Positions 46,501-59,300 of a stretch of 64,000 nucleotides of DNA are shown here, one piece after another; position 1 is the stretch's first letter; each line of letters opens with the position of its first letter. The stretch lies in NCBI GenBank assembly GCA_029817715.1, contig JARUPY010000365.1, positions 836,001 through 900,000 of the forward strand, read 5' to 3'. The notes under the pieces are model-generated. The model was given only the letters and a program-made list of their open reading frames with translations. It made no database searches and was not told the DNA's origin. The translations under genes were made by a program, and so were the position numbers. The DNA comes from Melastoma dodecandrum. Taxonomy: Eukaryota > Streptophyta > Magnoliopsida > Myrtales > Melastomataceae.

Positions 46501-47679
46501 GCGGACATAGGGCGAACCATCCAAACAGAAAGTAGTAAAACAGAAAATTCTTCATGCAAGATTACCAACACAACAGGAATAAAACAAGCAACACTAACCA
46601 GGTGGTCCACCAAAATAACCCCCGCCACGTCCCATGGAGCGGCCATGAAACCTCTCATCTCCGTACCTGCCTCCCATGTCACGATCATAATGATCATACC
46701 CAAACCTGACAGTTCACAGGAAAGATATGTCACAAAAAACACAGTAACTTCCTAATTACTCGCATTTGTAATTGGAGAACCGTAAAACTGTGAATAAATG
46801 GTCATCCTCCAGGAAATATCCTTTTCTCACAGGTCTAACAAGCCCATTCTCTCCAGCACAAAAACTTGCGGCAGAACCCCTCGATCAAATTAAGTCAATT
46901 CCTTGCATACATTATCATTTACATGTAATGTATTAGAGAATTCCAATGCTGAGACACTAAAATTTCCCAGTTTCCAGCAAATAAAGATGGTAACGAAATA
47001 TTATCCTAACAAGCTACACGAGCACTTCAGTAAAATCAGAAATAAAATCAACAGACATATAACAGAACTCCGACAAACCAAAGAACCAGAAAAACATACT
47101 GAATCTGTTCATACTTTCATCGTAGTTCTTAAATCTACTGAATGATACACTACGGAAGATTCATGCGATTTTGAAGTACCTTCGGTCCCCGTGACCGAAG
47201 CCACCACCTCTAGGGCTACCTCTCCGACCCTCGTATCCCCCATCCTCCCCTCTCCTCGACCGCTTATTGTACGGGGGGATCGGAGACCGCCTTCTCTCCC
47301 TATATCCATGCGGAGGAGGAGGACTAACACTACTGCCTCCACCTCTCCTCTTATACCCCCTATCCCTATCCCTAGGAGGAGGCGAATGATTATCCCTGTC
47401 GTCAGGGCGAGAACGATTAGGAGGACGGTCTATGTCAAAATCCCTGTCGTCCCTCCGCTCACGAGAGTCCCTGTCGCGTCGGCTATGGGGAGGAGGCGGC
47501 GGCGGAGGCTGGGGCGAGGGAGAGCGGACGCTGGGTTGAGCATCGGTAGGGGACTTAGCAGGGTCGTTGGAGGCGGAGGCGGTGGAAGCGATGGTGTTCC
47601 CGGGCTCGTCTTCCGGACGACGGGAGGAGGGGGATGACTCCGGTGGCGGCGGGGGAGGAGCGTTCATGGAGTCAGCCAT
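43562..47679 (-). CDS. SE: SERRATE (ARS2-type zinc-finger RNA effector)
   Basis: Nuclear scaffold for microRNA processing with DCL1 and HYL1, also used in splicing and RNA decay. Twelve exons in phase: 47679-47180, 46705-46599, 46373-46316, 46119-46045, 45944-45870, 45799-45752, 45645-45577, 45486-44686, 44605-44569, 44270-44014, 43907-43728 and 43622-43562. They give 755 residues. The N-terminus is Pro/Arg/Asp-rich and disordered (first 165 residues). The conserved SERRATE/Ars2 N-terminal domain follows (LMTYKQFIQELEDDILP, RAYFDAHKNEEWLRDKYHP). The mid region has IRSLTSVKGLEGIDLLDTLL. The C2H2 zinc finger is CGAKGCTKLFHAAEFVHKH. The Gly/Pro-rich tail ends EVTVIDYRSL, the usual SERRATE terminus. 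No lesion was found. Its start codon faces that of RPL30 across 282 bases. Confidence 0.96.
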
Positions 47680-47961
47680 GGTGTCTAGCCCTAACGGAGA
47701 TGAAATGGCGACGATGACTGCACGACCCGGAGAGTGTAATTGGAATAGGCCGTGTTTGTTTTATCACGGATCAAGGGGTTAAGTTAATTCAAGTGAACCA
47801 TTACCAAAAATCTTTATTTTTAACAGCAACCAAACGCGCCTTAATATCTAGAAACCCTAAAGCAGATAGCCTACTATAAATACCCCATCCTTCGCAGAAA
47901 ATAGTTTCTTCCAGCCGCCGTCGACGTCGCTCGTATCCTCGCAACGACAAAACCAGCAGCC
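47680..47961. promoter_or_regulatory. Shared divergent promoter, SERRATE / RPL30, with telo-box and TATA box
   Basis: Only 282 bases separate the two start codons, so the genes share control sequence. Facing RPL30 there is a telo-box AAACCCTAA at 47852-47860 and a TATA box TATAAATA at 47875-47882. A pyrimidine-rich likely start region lies around 47900-47915, about 50 bases before the ATG. Telo-boxes are common in plant promoters of ribosomal-protein and other growth genes. No TATA box is evident toward SERRATE. Confidence 0.7.
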
Positions 47962-49236
47962 ATGGTGGCCGCCAAGAAGACCGTAATTCCACCATCCCTG
48001 CTCCATCTTGATTCGTACTACTGGATTCGACTCTTCGATGCTTGGCCTGAACCTTCGGTTCGATTTCTTTCCATTCGTGTTTTGCAGAAGAAGACGCATG
48101 AAAGCATCAACAATAGGCTCGCTCTCGTGATGAAGAGCGGGAAGTACACCCTCGGTTACAAGACAGTGCTCAAGACGATCAGGAACTCCAAAGGTACGCC
48201 AAGAACCGGCTGGCATTTGATCGATCGCGTGAGATTAGCTGATCCCGTTAATGTTTTGATTTTGGCTATCGTTTATTTATTTGGCCAGCCAAGTTGGTGA
48301 TCATTTCCAACAACTGCCCTCCGCTTCGTAAATCGGAGATAGAGTACTACGCCATGTTGGCCAAGGTTGGGGTTCACCACTACAATGGGAGTAAGTCACT
48401 TTGCCTCTGAGCTCAAATGATTTATCTTTTTCCGCATTTTCGGTGTCAGGGAAGGTCTTTTGTAGTTGCCTTGCTGACAATGAAACTGACGACCAATTTT
48501 GGTGTGGTTTCTGTTGATATGACCATTTCTTGATTAGATTCCGTTCTTTCATTTGCTGATATTTTATTAGTATCCCTTGATTGAATTTTCCCCCATTTCT
48601 CTCCCCCCCCCCCTTTTAGCTTGATCTTCATGCGGACAGCATACTTGTCTGTCGGGTAAACTAGCCATCTAACTGGGAATTCCATTGAGCGGGAGGTAAT
48701 TGTCGTGTTGAGTGGAGGAAGCTGTTATCATATTGTGATACCAAATGAGAGCTGTGTTTGGGATTTCACTCTGGGTGGTTCAATAGCTTGAGTGGTATTG
48801 TGGAGTAAATGAGATTTGTGTTTGCCATTTGTTTTCCCTAAAATAATGATTTAAAGTTTTTGATGTAATCCCACCCATCTAAGCAGTTGCTTTGGCACAA
48901 GTTGCATTGAACTTGCTTGTGCTCCTTTATCATCACTTATTTCCCTCCATTTATTGAGACATGAAGTAACAATGCAGTAAGCTGGCTTACCAATTGCAAT
49001 GTTTTGTTTGTACACCAGACAACGTAGACCTTGGTACCGCTTGCGGAAAGTACTACAGGGTTTGCTGCCTCAGCATCATCGACCCCGGTAAGTTTCCAGA
49101 GCGATAGGAAGATGTTGGATATAAACATATAATGCGCTTATTGTATATCCGAAAACTCAGTATATCCTCTGACCGGCCTTCCTCTTCTTATTCAGGTGAC
49201 TCCGACATCATCAAGAGCATGCCCGGCGACCATTAG
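47962..49236 (+). CDS. RPL30: 60S ribosomal protein L30 (eL30)
   Basis: Structural protein of the large cytosolic ribosomal subunit. Five exons: 47962-47982, 48088-48193, 48289-48390, 49019-49087 and 49196-49236. They give 112 residues, the normal length for plant eL30. The first exon encodes just MVAAKKT. Then come [74 protein letters not shown] and [11 protein letters not shown] very short first exon followed by an intron is typical of ribosomal protein genes and fits the telo-box/TATA promoter just upstream. The third intron (48391-49018) is long; I looked for box C/D snoRNA motifs in it and saw none. Confidence 0.96.
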
Positions 49237-50370
49237 GCTGTCCAGATGGTTCGGCTGTCTAATTTTTCTCTGCAGTTTATTAGTCGAGGCAGCAGGCGAT
49301 GTAACAAAACAAGGGGACGGACTTGTCTTCAAGGGGCAGCTGGGATATGTTTGTTGGAATTTAGTCCTGAGTGGGGGTTAATCCTCCTACTGATTTTGCG
49401 ATTAGTGTTTTGTCCAAGTATTTCCTCCTCTATAGAACATATTTAGAGACAGAGACTTCGCCCGTCAAGTCATCCTGTCCTTAATATTCGTCATGATAAG
49501 CATCTTATCTCGTTCCCATCATTATATTCGTCACTAGTACTGATGTTGTTCAGGTCGGCCAATTTGATATCGGCATCAATCAGGCGATTAGTTGGGATCT
49601 TCCGTCACCCTCTGACGTGGGTTTTTCAAGCCTTGCAAAACTGAACTTTCTTGTCGAGAAAGACTTTGCTTTTGTCTGAAGGTTCAGTTCAGACTCGGTT
49701 TAGAAGCATTTCCTACGTGTTGTCCCTGAATGGGTAAAATCCTCGTAGTTGCTCTTTCTTTATTAGTCCGTAATAAAAAACGACGGTTGTCGTGTCGGGC
49801 GTCGGGAAGGCGGTGATGGTAAAAGGCGGGCCGTTCGAGCACGGCACTTTGGGCTTCTTCCACAAGACAGCTAACTCCATTTTGGCTTCCCTTTTGTATT
49901 TCCAATTAAGGTAAGGGGAAGGGGAGAAAACATCCCTCCAACTCCAACCCGCCCTTCTCCAGCACCATCAGGTGAGCTTCTGCTCTGTTTCTTCTTCTTC
50001 TCCCCCTCCCGACCGTCGACTTCTCCCCAGGTACCTTTTATTTGTCGGTGTCCCCCGGCTGAGAATTCGTTCCCATCGATTCCTCCTCCTCCTCCTCCCT
50101 CGTGCGTGCTCCTGAGAATTCTCTGCGTTTGACTTTTTTTTTTCTTTTTCCTAGAAAAGAATTTCCTTGTCGAACCGAACGTGTTTGTGGTTTCTTTGGT
50201 TGGACGGTCGATCGGCGGACTGATTCTCTCGTGGCCTGTCGTCTTGTTTTATGGAAATGCTTTGGTCCTGTGGCAGGTTTTGTTTCTGCCGGCTGCTGTT
50301 TCATCGAGATCGCCTTCGCTTGGTGGTTATTGATTGGTTGTTCCGGTTTCCAGATAGTTGCTTAGCTATC
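49237..50370. other. RPL30 3' flank and DUF630/632 upstream region
   Basis: 3' untranslated region of RPL30, then promoter and leader of the next gene. A CTCCTCCTCCTCCTCC tract lies at about 50082-50098. No other gene recognised. Confidence 0.4.
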
Positions 50371-52896
50371 ATGCCCTTCAAGATGGGGCTGCAGGCCCCC
50401 GCAGTCGAGGAGGACGAGGCCTTGCGACTCTGCCGCAAGAGGAAGGATTTCGTCAGGCAGGCCATTGACGGGAGCTGCTCTCTCGCATCAGCGCACACCT
50501 CTTATCTCGCCTCCTTAAGGAACACGGGTTCGGCCCTTCGAGTCTTCTTCGAGGCTGAGGTTCCTATTGGTTCTTCTCCATTGTTGTATGCGTCAAATGG
50601 GGAGGTGGCTGAATCGCTCGCATTAATGAAGGGGTCTACGTCTTTAAGGCTCTCGACCTTTTCCCCTTCGCCGGATTCATCTCCCCAGATTATCAAACAT
50701 TCCGTCCAGTCTAGGGAAGTTCCGCCTGTTTCATCTGTTCCACCTGACCTGGCAATGAAATTGGGGGAATTGTCGGTAAAAGGCAGCGATGCCTCGCCAG
50801 GGTATCCACCATGGGACTACTTCGGGTTGAATCACCGGATTGACCAGCAGTTTTCGATTCGACATGGACAGAAAGCAGCAACTGCTGTGGGAAGAGTGGC
50901 AGAGGAGGGAAAATCAAATGATGTAGAAAGAGACGGTCCCAAATCGAATGAAGAGGGAGGAGAAGAAGAAGAAGAGTATCCTGTTCCAAGTGCCGGGGGA
51001 TCAGGGGATACCGCCGATGAGTTCAACAGTCCTGCCTTGGATGGAGTCACCGGCAGATCAGATGACATGAAGACTCCAATAGGAGAATTTGAGGATGGTC
51101 CTTCATTTAGTTCAACCAGGACGACAGAGACAGAGACAGAATTCTACAACGGGAACAAATTCAAGTCACCTTGTTTGACGCCAATGAGAGATGCAGGTTC
51201 CGTGGTTGATGTAGAGCAAGCGGCCAATAAAGAGGATCCGCACAGAGCAGCAGACGACTTCCTCTCGAGCATCAAGGAGATCGATTTTTTCTTCACAAAA
51301 GCTTCAGAGTCTGGCAAGGAAGTCCTGATGCTGCTCGGAGCCGACAAGTTCCAGTTCCGTAGAGTACTTCATGGGCAAGAGAGAAAAGGCAATCTTCGCT
51401 CCTTCTCACTCTTCAACACTTTTTATTGTGAGTAGCTCCATGAATGATGACAAGACTCGACATGGCAGGGGAGCGATCTCCATTCTCGTGCCTCACCGCT
51501 TGCTTCGACTGTGAGGAAGAGGGAGCTCACGAGCCAATACGAGAAGGTTGGACATCTTTCATCCTTTCTTATCAGTCGCTTGCCAGCGGCCATTGTCTTA
51601 ACCAACGTATGTTCATGTCATCGTTTAGAGAATCCAGAGAATGCCGTAAAGTACCTGACGTGGCACAGAACATCATCATACCGTACTTCTCCGTCTAAAT
51701 TCCCTATTGCATCGAACGAGAAACCCATGATCGACAATCTTGATGCTTACCGGTTCAAGAATTTCTGCTTGATTCACGGAGACCACGCTTCAACCCTGGA
51801 TCGCCTATATGCATGGGAGAGGAAGCTCTACGACGAAGTCAAGGTAACGATGAGAGGACCGTTTTGTCAAGCTGCGAGGGATGGTTAAAGGGCGTCATTG
51901 ATGATTTGTCATGCTTTCAGGCAAGCAGTGTCATAAGGAGGAAGTACGATCTGATGTGCAAAGTTTTGAGGGACAAGGAAACAAGGGAACAGCACAGCAA
52001 AACAGTTTACGAAACCCGTGCTATCATCAAGGATCTGCATTCGAGAATCAAGGTCGCTATCCAGAGGATCGATTCCGTTTCAAAGAGGATCGAGGAACTA
52101 AGGGACAGAGAGCTAGAGCCACAACTCGAGGAATTGATCGAAGCGTAAGATCTTTACATTGTCTAGTTCTTTCGGTTATCCAAGGCTTTCGAAGACGTCA
52201 CGAAAACTAAATCCTTACAGGTTAAGAAGGATGTGGGAAGTCATGTTCGAATGCCATGACCGTCAGGTTCTCATCATCTCATTGGCATATGCCAATAACT
52301 ACCCGAAAGTCCTTATGGGGTCGGACCTGCGCCAACAGGTTACCCTTAACTTAGAGAACGAGCTCAACTCGTTGTCCGCGAGCTTTGCAAAGTGGATCTC
52401 CTCACAGAGACTCTACCTCCGATCGATAAACGACTGGCTGTCAAACTGTGTGTTGATCCCGCAAAAAGCCACCAAGAGGAAGAGAAAAGCACACCCACCC
52501 TCGATCAAGGACCTTGGCCCCCCGCCAATTTACGTGACGTGCGCAGACTGGTTGTCGATCCTCGAGTCCCTGCCCACTAAAGAAGTCAAGGACTCGATAA
52601 AGGCCTTGGCCGTGGAGACGAGCGGGTTCCTCCCGCGATCCGAGAAGGGCCGTGGACAGTCCCGCGGTTGGCCACATTCCATCCTCTCGAATGCCAAGGG
52701 GGGAAACACGGAGGCAGATTTCATCACACACGAGGCTCCCGAAGAGGCCGGCTTGCGGTCCGATCGTTTCCGATCAGCTCTCTCGAGCGTTATCAATTCG
52801 TTGAACGAATATGCCCGAGCCTCGGTGGAGAAATACACAGAACTTCAGGCGGTTATACTTGAAGCTAAGACCGAGTATGAAAATCACAAGAGATGA
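50371..52896 (+). CDS. DUF630/DUF632 protein (plant bZIP-like / REL2-type)
   Basis: Plant-only family of membrane-associated proteins; rice REL2 affects leaf shape and most others are uncharacterised. DUF630 opens the protein (EEDEALRLCRKRKDFVRQAI, then SYLASLRNTGSALRVFFEAE). DUF632 makes up the second half (NAVKYLTWHRTSS, HASTLDRLYAWERKLYDEVK, KDLHSRIKVAIQRIDSVSKR, RMWEVMFECH, RSINDWLSNCVLIPQK, PPPIYVTCADWL). Supported exons: 50371-51427, 51631-51843, 51921-52144 and 52221-52896. A tentative exon 51455-51546 keeps the frame. Without it, joining 51427 to the best acceptor (51627) makes a TAG. Unusually the start is MPFKMGLQAPAVEE, not the family's MGC myristoylation and palmitoylation start; beginning at the second Met would give MGLQ. 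Total is close to 755 residues with the tentative exon. Confidence 0.85.
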
Positions 52897-53828
52897 CGGA
52901 TGATGATGATGCATCAGCAGTTAAATTAGCACGCGCGCACAGGCACAATTATTATTCTCGTTGTTGTAGTTAGTACATAAACTTGGGCCATTGAGGTTGT
53001 GTAAGAAAAAAGGGGACTCGCTGCTTCTTATTAGATATTTTTTACAGAAGTAATTTTATTAAAGTTTGTAATTATCATACTTGTAACACGTATTTACGTA
53101 TATCCTTAGTGTCAAGGATTTTAGGTACGTGGTACGATACGTTTTGCTCGATGAAGGATAGCTCGACCTTAGATGATATTTTCGAGTTTGTATGAAATAC
53201 AGTTAATATTATTTTAGTTTGTAAAATTTTTTATACGTGACCCTTAATTTATATTCAATTTCGGGATTGTCTTAAATTATATTTAACAATTGTTTTTAAA
53301 ACTACCTACTGGTTACGATTAGAAAAGTATGGCCACTTGGACGGGGAAATTGACGGGCGGCCCCTTGATCTCCCCAGAGGTACGTGCGAAATTTCCTTTG
53401 ACAATCCCAATCAGCCCATGATTTCCTACTTTTCTTACACAGGACTAGAAGTTTTGACAAGGTTGTTAGATTCTGGCTTCTGGGTTTGTCTTGATCATCA
53501 TCAGGAGTGTTCGACGAGAGAATTAGTCACACGATCACACGTCATGAAATTTAATTTGTCAAAAACACCAAAACTTTAGATTTTCATTTTGGGTTTTCAT
53601 TGTTTCGGGTGGAGGGCGGCAGCGTGTCTCTGCTTTGCCGCCTTGTGTTTGTTCCTACTAACTACATCTTCAACTATTCCCCCTTAATTTCTTACAATTT
53701 CACGACGATTCTTATCATTTATTTGCATTTGCACTTTTTTTTTTTGGGGGGTCTCTCGTACAAACATTAAATTTAACGAACGAACGAACAAAGGGACGGT
53801 TCGTGCGATATTGAACCGGATGATTATT
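52897..53828. other. Intergenic
   Basis: AT-rich, between two convergent genes. A short open frame at 53337-53579 matches nothing I know. Nothing else seen. Confidence 0.4.
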
Positions 53829-54620
53829 TCAAAACTTGTGGAAGATGTTGATCCGGTGACTACACTCCTGATCTACAACCTTCGCCGACGAGTTTAATCG
53901 GTCCACGATCAACTCGCACCTCGTCTTCAACTTCATCCTCCACGTCCTGACCAGCCCGACCTTGAACTTGGCATCAGCCACGACCCGGATGACCACCGGG
54001 ATGCTTCCCTCGCTCATGTCGTCGGCCAGGCTGCTCTTTTCTTCCTTGCTTAGGACGACGCTGGTCCCCTTAACCGTCACGTTGACTGCCCTGTACGTTC
54101 CCCTCGGCTGGTACGTCACCGGCCAGGCTCCTCCCCGACCCAACTCGACCCCCTCGTAGCTGAGCACCACATCTCCCCCCGTGTAGTAAACCCCGATCTT
54201 CCTGTTGTCGTTCCTCAATGTGACCGTGAGGCCGACGGAGGGGGAGGCCGGCTGGGACGTCGAGGAGGTGATGTTCTCGAGGCCGGAGAAGGAAGCGGAG
54301 TCCACCGAGATCGTGGGGTACTGCGGCTGGAACACGAAGTAGAGAACCCCAGCCGCGGCCGCCACGAGCAGTGTCAGAACCACCAAAGGAAGTACGAGGT
54401 AGCAGAAGCAGGGGTGACGGCGGCGGAGGCTGCGGCTGCGGCGGGCGTACTTCTCCTGGAGCTTGGCGTTCTCCGGCGGGGGCACACGGTAGATTTGGTC
54501 CTTGGGGACTTGGACGACGTAGGTGAGGGCAGGCGGAGGTGGCACGGGGGGGTCCTGCGACGGCAACTTCGGTTGAGGCGTGGCGTCTTCAGCGTCGGGG
54601 TGGACTTTATCATCCGCCAT
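53829..54620 (-). CDS. NDR1/HIN1-like (NHL) protein with LEA2 domain
   Basis: One exon of 263 codons. The N-terminal 85 residues are cytosolic and Pro-rich, ending in a basic run (RRSRSLRRRHPCFCY). A single membrane segment follows (LVLPLVVLTLLVAAAAGVLY). The extracellular LEA_2 domain runs to the end (FQPQYPTISVDSASFSGL, VTLRNDNRKIGVYYTGGDV, VSYEGVELG-type segment, TRCELIVDRLN). NHL proteins sit in the plasma membrane and several act in defence signalling. From memory the match is At2g27080 (NHL13), in keeping with the neighbouring DUF630/632 and AGO4 genes. Confidence 0.9.
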   Translation of the reverse strand: MADDKVHPDAEDATPQPKLPSQDPPVPPPPALTYVVQVPKDQIYRVPPPENAKLQEKYARRSRSLRRRHPCFCYLVLPLVVLTLLVAAAAGVLYFVFQPQYPTISVDSASFSGLENITSSTSQPASPSVGLTVTLRNDNRKIGVYYTGGDVVLSYEGVELGRGGAWPVTYQPRGTYRAVNVTVKGTSVVLSKEEKSSLADDMSEGSIPVVIRVVADAKFKVGLVRTWRMKLKTRCELIVDRLNSSAKVVDQECSHRINIFHKF

Positions 54621-56308
54621 CTCAGTTTGCTAATATTACTACTAAACCTGAAGGGTACCGATGCAAGGAAAAACAATCCAGGAGGTAAGAAAACCGCTTG
54701 CTTTTTAAGGATGTCGTAATAAGAACTAAAATCTCCAGACACGAAGCTTCTTGCCTTGTCGCTTTAACGAGGACGACGATAATAATTTTCCGATACAAGC
54801 AAAAGCCTTTGTCTTCGACTTCTAGAGGAGGAGGAGGAGAAGATGGGCTGGGGAGGATATGAAATGAAATAATAGAGATGGCACTGGCAAGGAAGTAAGG
54901 GAAGAAGCTGCTTCATTCATTCATTCATAGTTTTTGACCTTTTCTATATGTAGTTTTGGAGTTTGGACTTGGTAAAATTAAAAATAATCTATTAATATTT
55001 AAAAATAAGTAAATGGGTAATGAATGGGTTGGTGTTATTGGTTGCTGTCTAACCTGTTTATTTGATTTGATGAGTGTGTATTTTTTATATAATACACAGG
55101 CAGCGTTGGTTTTGCCTGTGCTGTCCATTTATTTGAACATATCTCCTCAGGCCGACTTTCCAATAGAGATTAAAAAAATAAGCAGATTAATTTATTAACT
55201 AATTTTTATGATCTCTTTGATTGAGATTTTGTTTTTGACTCTTTCTTTTTCTTTTTCTTTTTTAATTTTTGCAGAATTTATAATTAATTAAGTGGGAGGT
55301 TACTTAAGGGAGGAGGGAATTAACCACCCAACCAGTGGACTGATTATGATGGGCTCACGTGGGTTGAAAAGAAAAACAAAACTTCTTTTAATTTTTGGGA
55401 ATCCCGGTCTGATTAATTTTCTTACATCTACATGGTTGGACGACCCAGCAAAAAGAGAAGGATTTTCTGGGTTTCTTAAAATGGTGGATAACATAGAGTA
55501 TGTCGTTTTCCATGTTTCCCTGTAATTGAAACAAAATGAATTGATGCTGGAGGGAAACTGGTTGTTGGGGAGGTGTGATGTCACTTTGTGCCTTTTCACT
55601 TTTGTTTTAGGCGCTGTCCGGCCGGGTGCGGTCCGTCGGTTGCGAAAATATGCGAGCCTGTCTGTCTGTCTGTCTCTGTAAGGGTGGTTGGACGTGACGA
55701 TGTCCAGACGAGGAATGGCCAGCCGCCGCCCCGACTGCCTGCTCTTAGGGTGTCAATATACATGCAGCTCTGCATGTTCCAAATTGCGTCTTTTGTTGGA
55801 AACTAGAGATGTAGTTGCCCGCTGTCCAGGGTGGAAGATGAAACAACAGCATCCGTCCACTGTCCAGAGAATCCACAGATGCAGAAATGAAGAAACTGTG
55901 ACTTGCTAGACTGGCTTCAATATAGAATAATATCCAATCATCAGAAACTTGCAGCATAAAAAGGCAACTGCCCACCTCCAGCCGTGATCCAACGGCCCCG
56001 ACAGATTCGAACCCTATCACTCCATTCTGAGAGAACAAGTTTTGGATAACAGTTAACCAAAAAAATAAAAAAAGTTTTGGATAACAGGAATGCTAACAGT
56101 TTCAAAAGTTACCGGGTTAAAAGAGAACATTGTCAGGCAGTAGTTGAGGGGAGTAGCCTAGTATCAAATAAAACTACACTTGATAATAGTAGCCAATTAA
56201 CACAGAATATCCTTCCCAGGATACCAAATCATATATATATATCTTACCGACTACCTGGATATTTCCTAACCGATCCGAAAAGCACAAAAAGGAGGTTGGG
56301 GGAGCTTT
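54621..56308. other. Intergenic, NHL upstream and AGO4 3' side
   Basis: Promoter region of the NHL gene (54621 to about 55000) and the 3' side of AGO4. TTCATTCATTCAT repeats lie near 54912 and a TTTCTTTTTCTTTTT tract near 55240. A TCTGTCTGTCTGTCTCTG run lies near 55660. No gene recognised; short open frames at 55292-55525 and 55745-56038 have no familiar motifs. Confidence 0.4.
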
Positions 56309-59300
56309 TCAAACGAAGAACATGGAGCTAGAGACACTGTCCACGAGCTTCGGCATTTGAGGGACGGGGTTAGAGCTCCCAGATGTCAGGCTACCTTGTC
56401 CAGAAGATGTCTCTGACCAGTCATCACCCTTGACAAAGTGAGCGACCTGTGTTGCTGCCAGGTGGGCGTAGCATACGGGAGCAACTGCAAAATCCAACAA
56501 AAATTTCATACCAGGATTCCGAAGATATGTCATTCTGCCATATCATCATGTCTATTCATATCAGGAACATGACTTACCAACAGAAACTGCAGTGGTGCTC
56601 CTCTGGTACCTGTATGCAAAGGCAAACGGTGTGAGCGCTTAAAAATTAAGAATTGTATGCATATATGTAGTATTGGCAGCGAGCAACACTTACACGTACG
56701 ACAGGGAATGCACTAGCTCCTGCATGTCATCAGGTGAATAACCAATCTCGTCATAGAGGATGTGGTAGTGAGTAGGCCTAGTTGTCCCCTGAAAAAAACA
56801 AAACAAACCATTCAAGATTTATGTTGACAGAAAATAGGGACGACAATACATCCATGAAACAAGGAGTTCTTGAGCCATGACAGCACTTACAATCATGCCA
56901 GCATGAGCACAGAGGTAGAAGTCGTTATTTCTTGGATGACACACTTTGCTGTCAATTATTGTTCCTGAAACAAAAAAAGAAAAGAGGGAAACGATCAAGA
57001 ACTATAAAGAATGTTGATGATGATCCACTTAGGAGGTCTTACCTGGAGGAACGTTGTTTTCCGGGGATCCAGCCTGGAAGAACTTGGTGTGATGGTTCTT
57101 CTGTGCGACAATGACAACAAATTTCGGAGACCATTTCTCGTCAAGGAACTTACAGGCCTGCATAGAAAATTTATCCCAATGAATATCCTCAATCAGTGCA
57201 ACCACCCAGTATTTCAGAGAATCCTAAAAGCTGACCTCGATGATTTGATCCAGCTCTATGTTCAGGACTTGCGTGAACTGTGACTCGCTCACACCATCTC
57301 TGCATAAATAGGTGTTTCAGAACAAAGCAAAGGCAGAAGCTACACAATTATTTCCCTGTGAGTAGTACGAGTTATCAATATAGCTGCAGTTATTAGCTTC
57401 TACCTGAAAATTATAATCTGTTCGGGTTTTCTTTTCCCCGAGCTTAGATAAAAGTCCAAGAGAAGCTCCCTGAAGAATAGGAGATCGAAAAGTCATTCAA
57501 CTCGGCAAATCCATCATTATCCATGAATTACATGGGATCTCACTTGATCATGCCCTCATCCTCGGTATCAGATGTCTTCTTGAACAGAGAATCTATCATT
57601 TCAACCTTAGGCGACTGGGTTCGAACAGTAGCTCTATAACGGGAAATCAGCGGCCACTCCCTGGAGCTCACAACCTGAAACATTACTCACCACCCGAAAA
57701 ATATTCATCCTCTTTGAGCTACAGTACCGAGGATCACATAAGAAGGTAAACCGTGTTACCGCAGCAATTGACGGGACATCAGAGTGTCCTGGTGATCCAT
57801 GTGACACATCCATCCCCAGGATGAGAGTCGGAACCTTTGAAACTATAGGGAAAGAGGGAGACTTCTCCACGAAGAGCAATGAGTTCAACCCGCCCAGCTG
57901 CAATAGACGGATTCCATAATATCAGGAAAGAACGAGAAGGATTATTTCCTAGAAAAGGGGAAAGAAGGTTATTCAAGCAGACCTTTGCATTGATTTTTAG
58001 GAGAAGGTTAGTAAGATACTGATCATTCACTCTTATAGGACAAAGGCACTGACTAACAATTCCAAAGTCTGTCAGATTCTTCTTCTTCCACGGACCTGAT
58101 TAAGAAGGCCGTAAATTCAACCCATTTACAGAACAAATTGGGCGAATGAGCATCAGAAAAAGGTGTTCAATAAAAAAATGAGAGTACAGAACAATAGAAG
58201 CCAACAGCATGTGTAATTATTATATGGGCAAACAAATCAAAATGAAAAGATACAGAACCCAAAAGGAAAGGAGGGAGTTGAACCATAGACTTCGCAGTTC
58301 TTGCGGTCCGGAAGTAAGCACAGAAGGAATTTCGGTGCACCAGGAAGCTTCTCCTGTACTTCTTCAAACATCTTATCCACCCTAACAGAAGGAGGGGCAC
58401 GCCTGTTTTGGGCAGTCTCCTCAATCACGTCGAATGGAGGTTCCACAAACTGTTTCATGAGAGAAATGACCGTATAATGATGGCAAGCCATGTTTTATGC
58501 ATCACACTAAACACAGAACCCTAAATCAAAGGTAAGAACGAATTACTCACAAGTCCTTTCATCTCAGCCAACCTGGACAAGTCCCTCACCAGACTGCGCA
58601 CATCACATCGTGCAGAAAAGTTTACAACAGCCCACCTCTCTATCCTAGCTGGCTCCACAAATCTCTGAACAAAATGAACTTTTCAAGCACGAATTGAAAA
58701 TTTACTAAGCACTTCTTAACCCAAAGACCAAACAAAGAAGCCAACCAACCTTGTGGCTGACATTCCAGCGACCATTTCTAGGAAACAAGTCTTCACCATT
58801 GCCCAATTTCAACTGAAAAGGCATATGAAACGGCTGGAAGTTAAAGATAATAGCTTTGAAATTACACACAAGAAATAAATTTAAGTTTGACAAGTTACTT
58901 TTGGAGCTGGAAGAACACGCCCTTCAATTTGAGTGAAATTACTGCTAATAGAAATGCCACATGATCTCAGTATGGGTTCAGCATCATAGTTACTCCTCTT
59001 CAATGCCTGTAACAAAACATCAGCCATTTCAACGAAAAAGCCCCAAGTACTCACACATCAGTCCATAGGGATGGCTTCCGTAGACATACATCAGAAAGGA
59101 CTGTCATCCTTTCATGGGGCTTCTGCCTCGACTTTTCAACGAGTGATGCCCTTTGGAAGTTTGTGAGAGATTTAGTGTACCGTTGTAAAGACACCAGCGA
59201 GCAAAGCTAATTGGAAAAAACAACCCTGGTAAGAATTTGTGGCAGTGTTCCTGGTGAACACACCTCACAGTTACAATAAAAGGAATAACATACCTCAAGG

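Noticed and set aside
48391..49018. Possible snoRNA in the long third intron of RPL30
   Set aside because: I found no paired C (RTGATGA) and D (CTGA) boxes with flanking complementarity.
55950..56040. Possible tRNA on the minus strand, from a GGGTTCGAATC-like T-loop
   Set aside because: No matching acceptor, D or anticodon stems could be formed around it.
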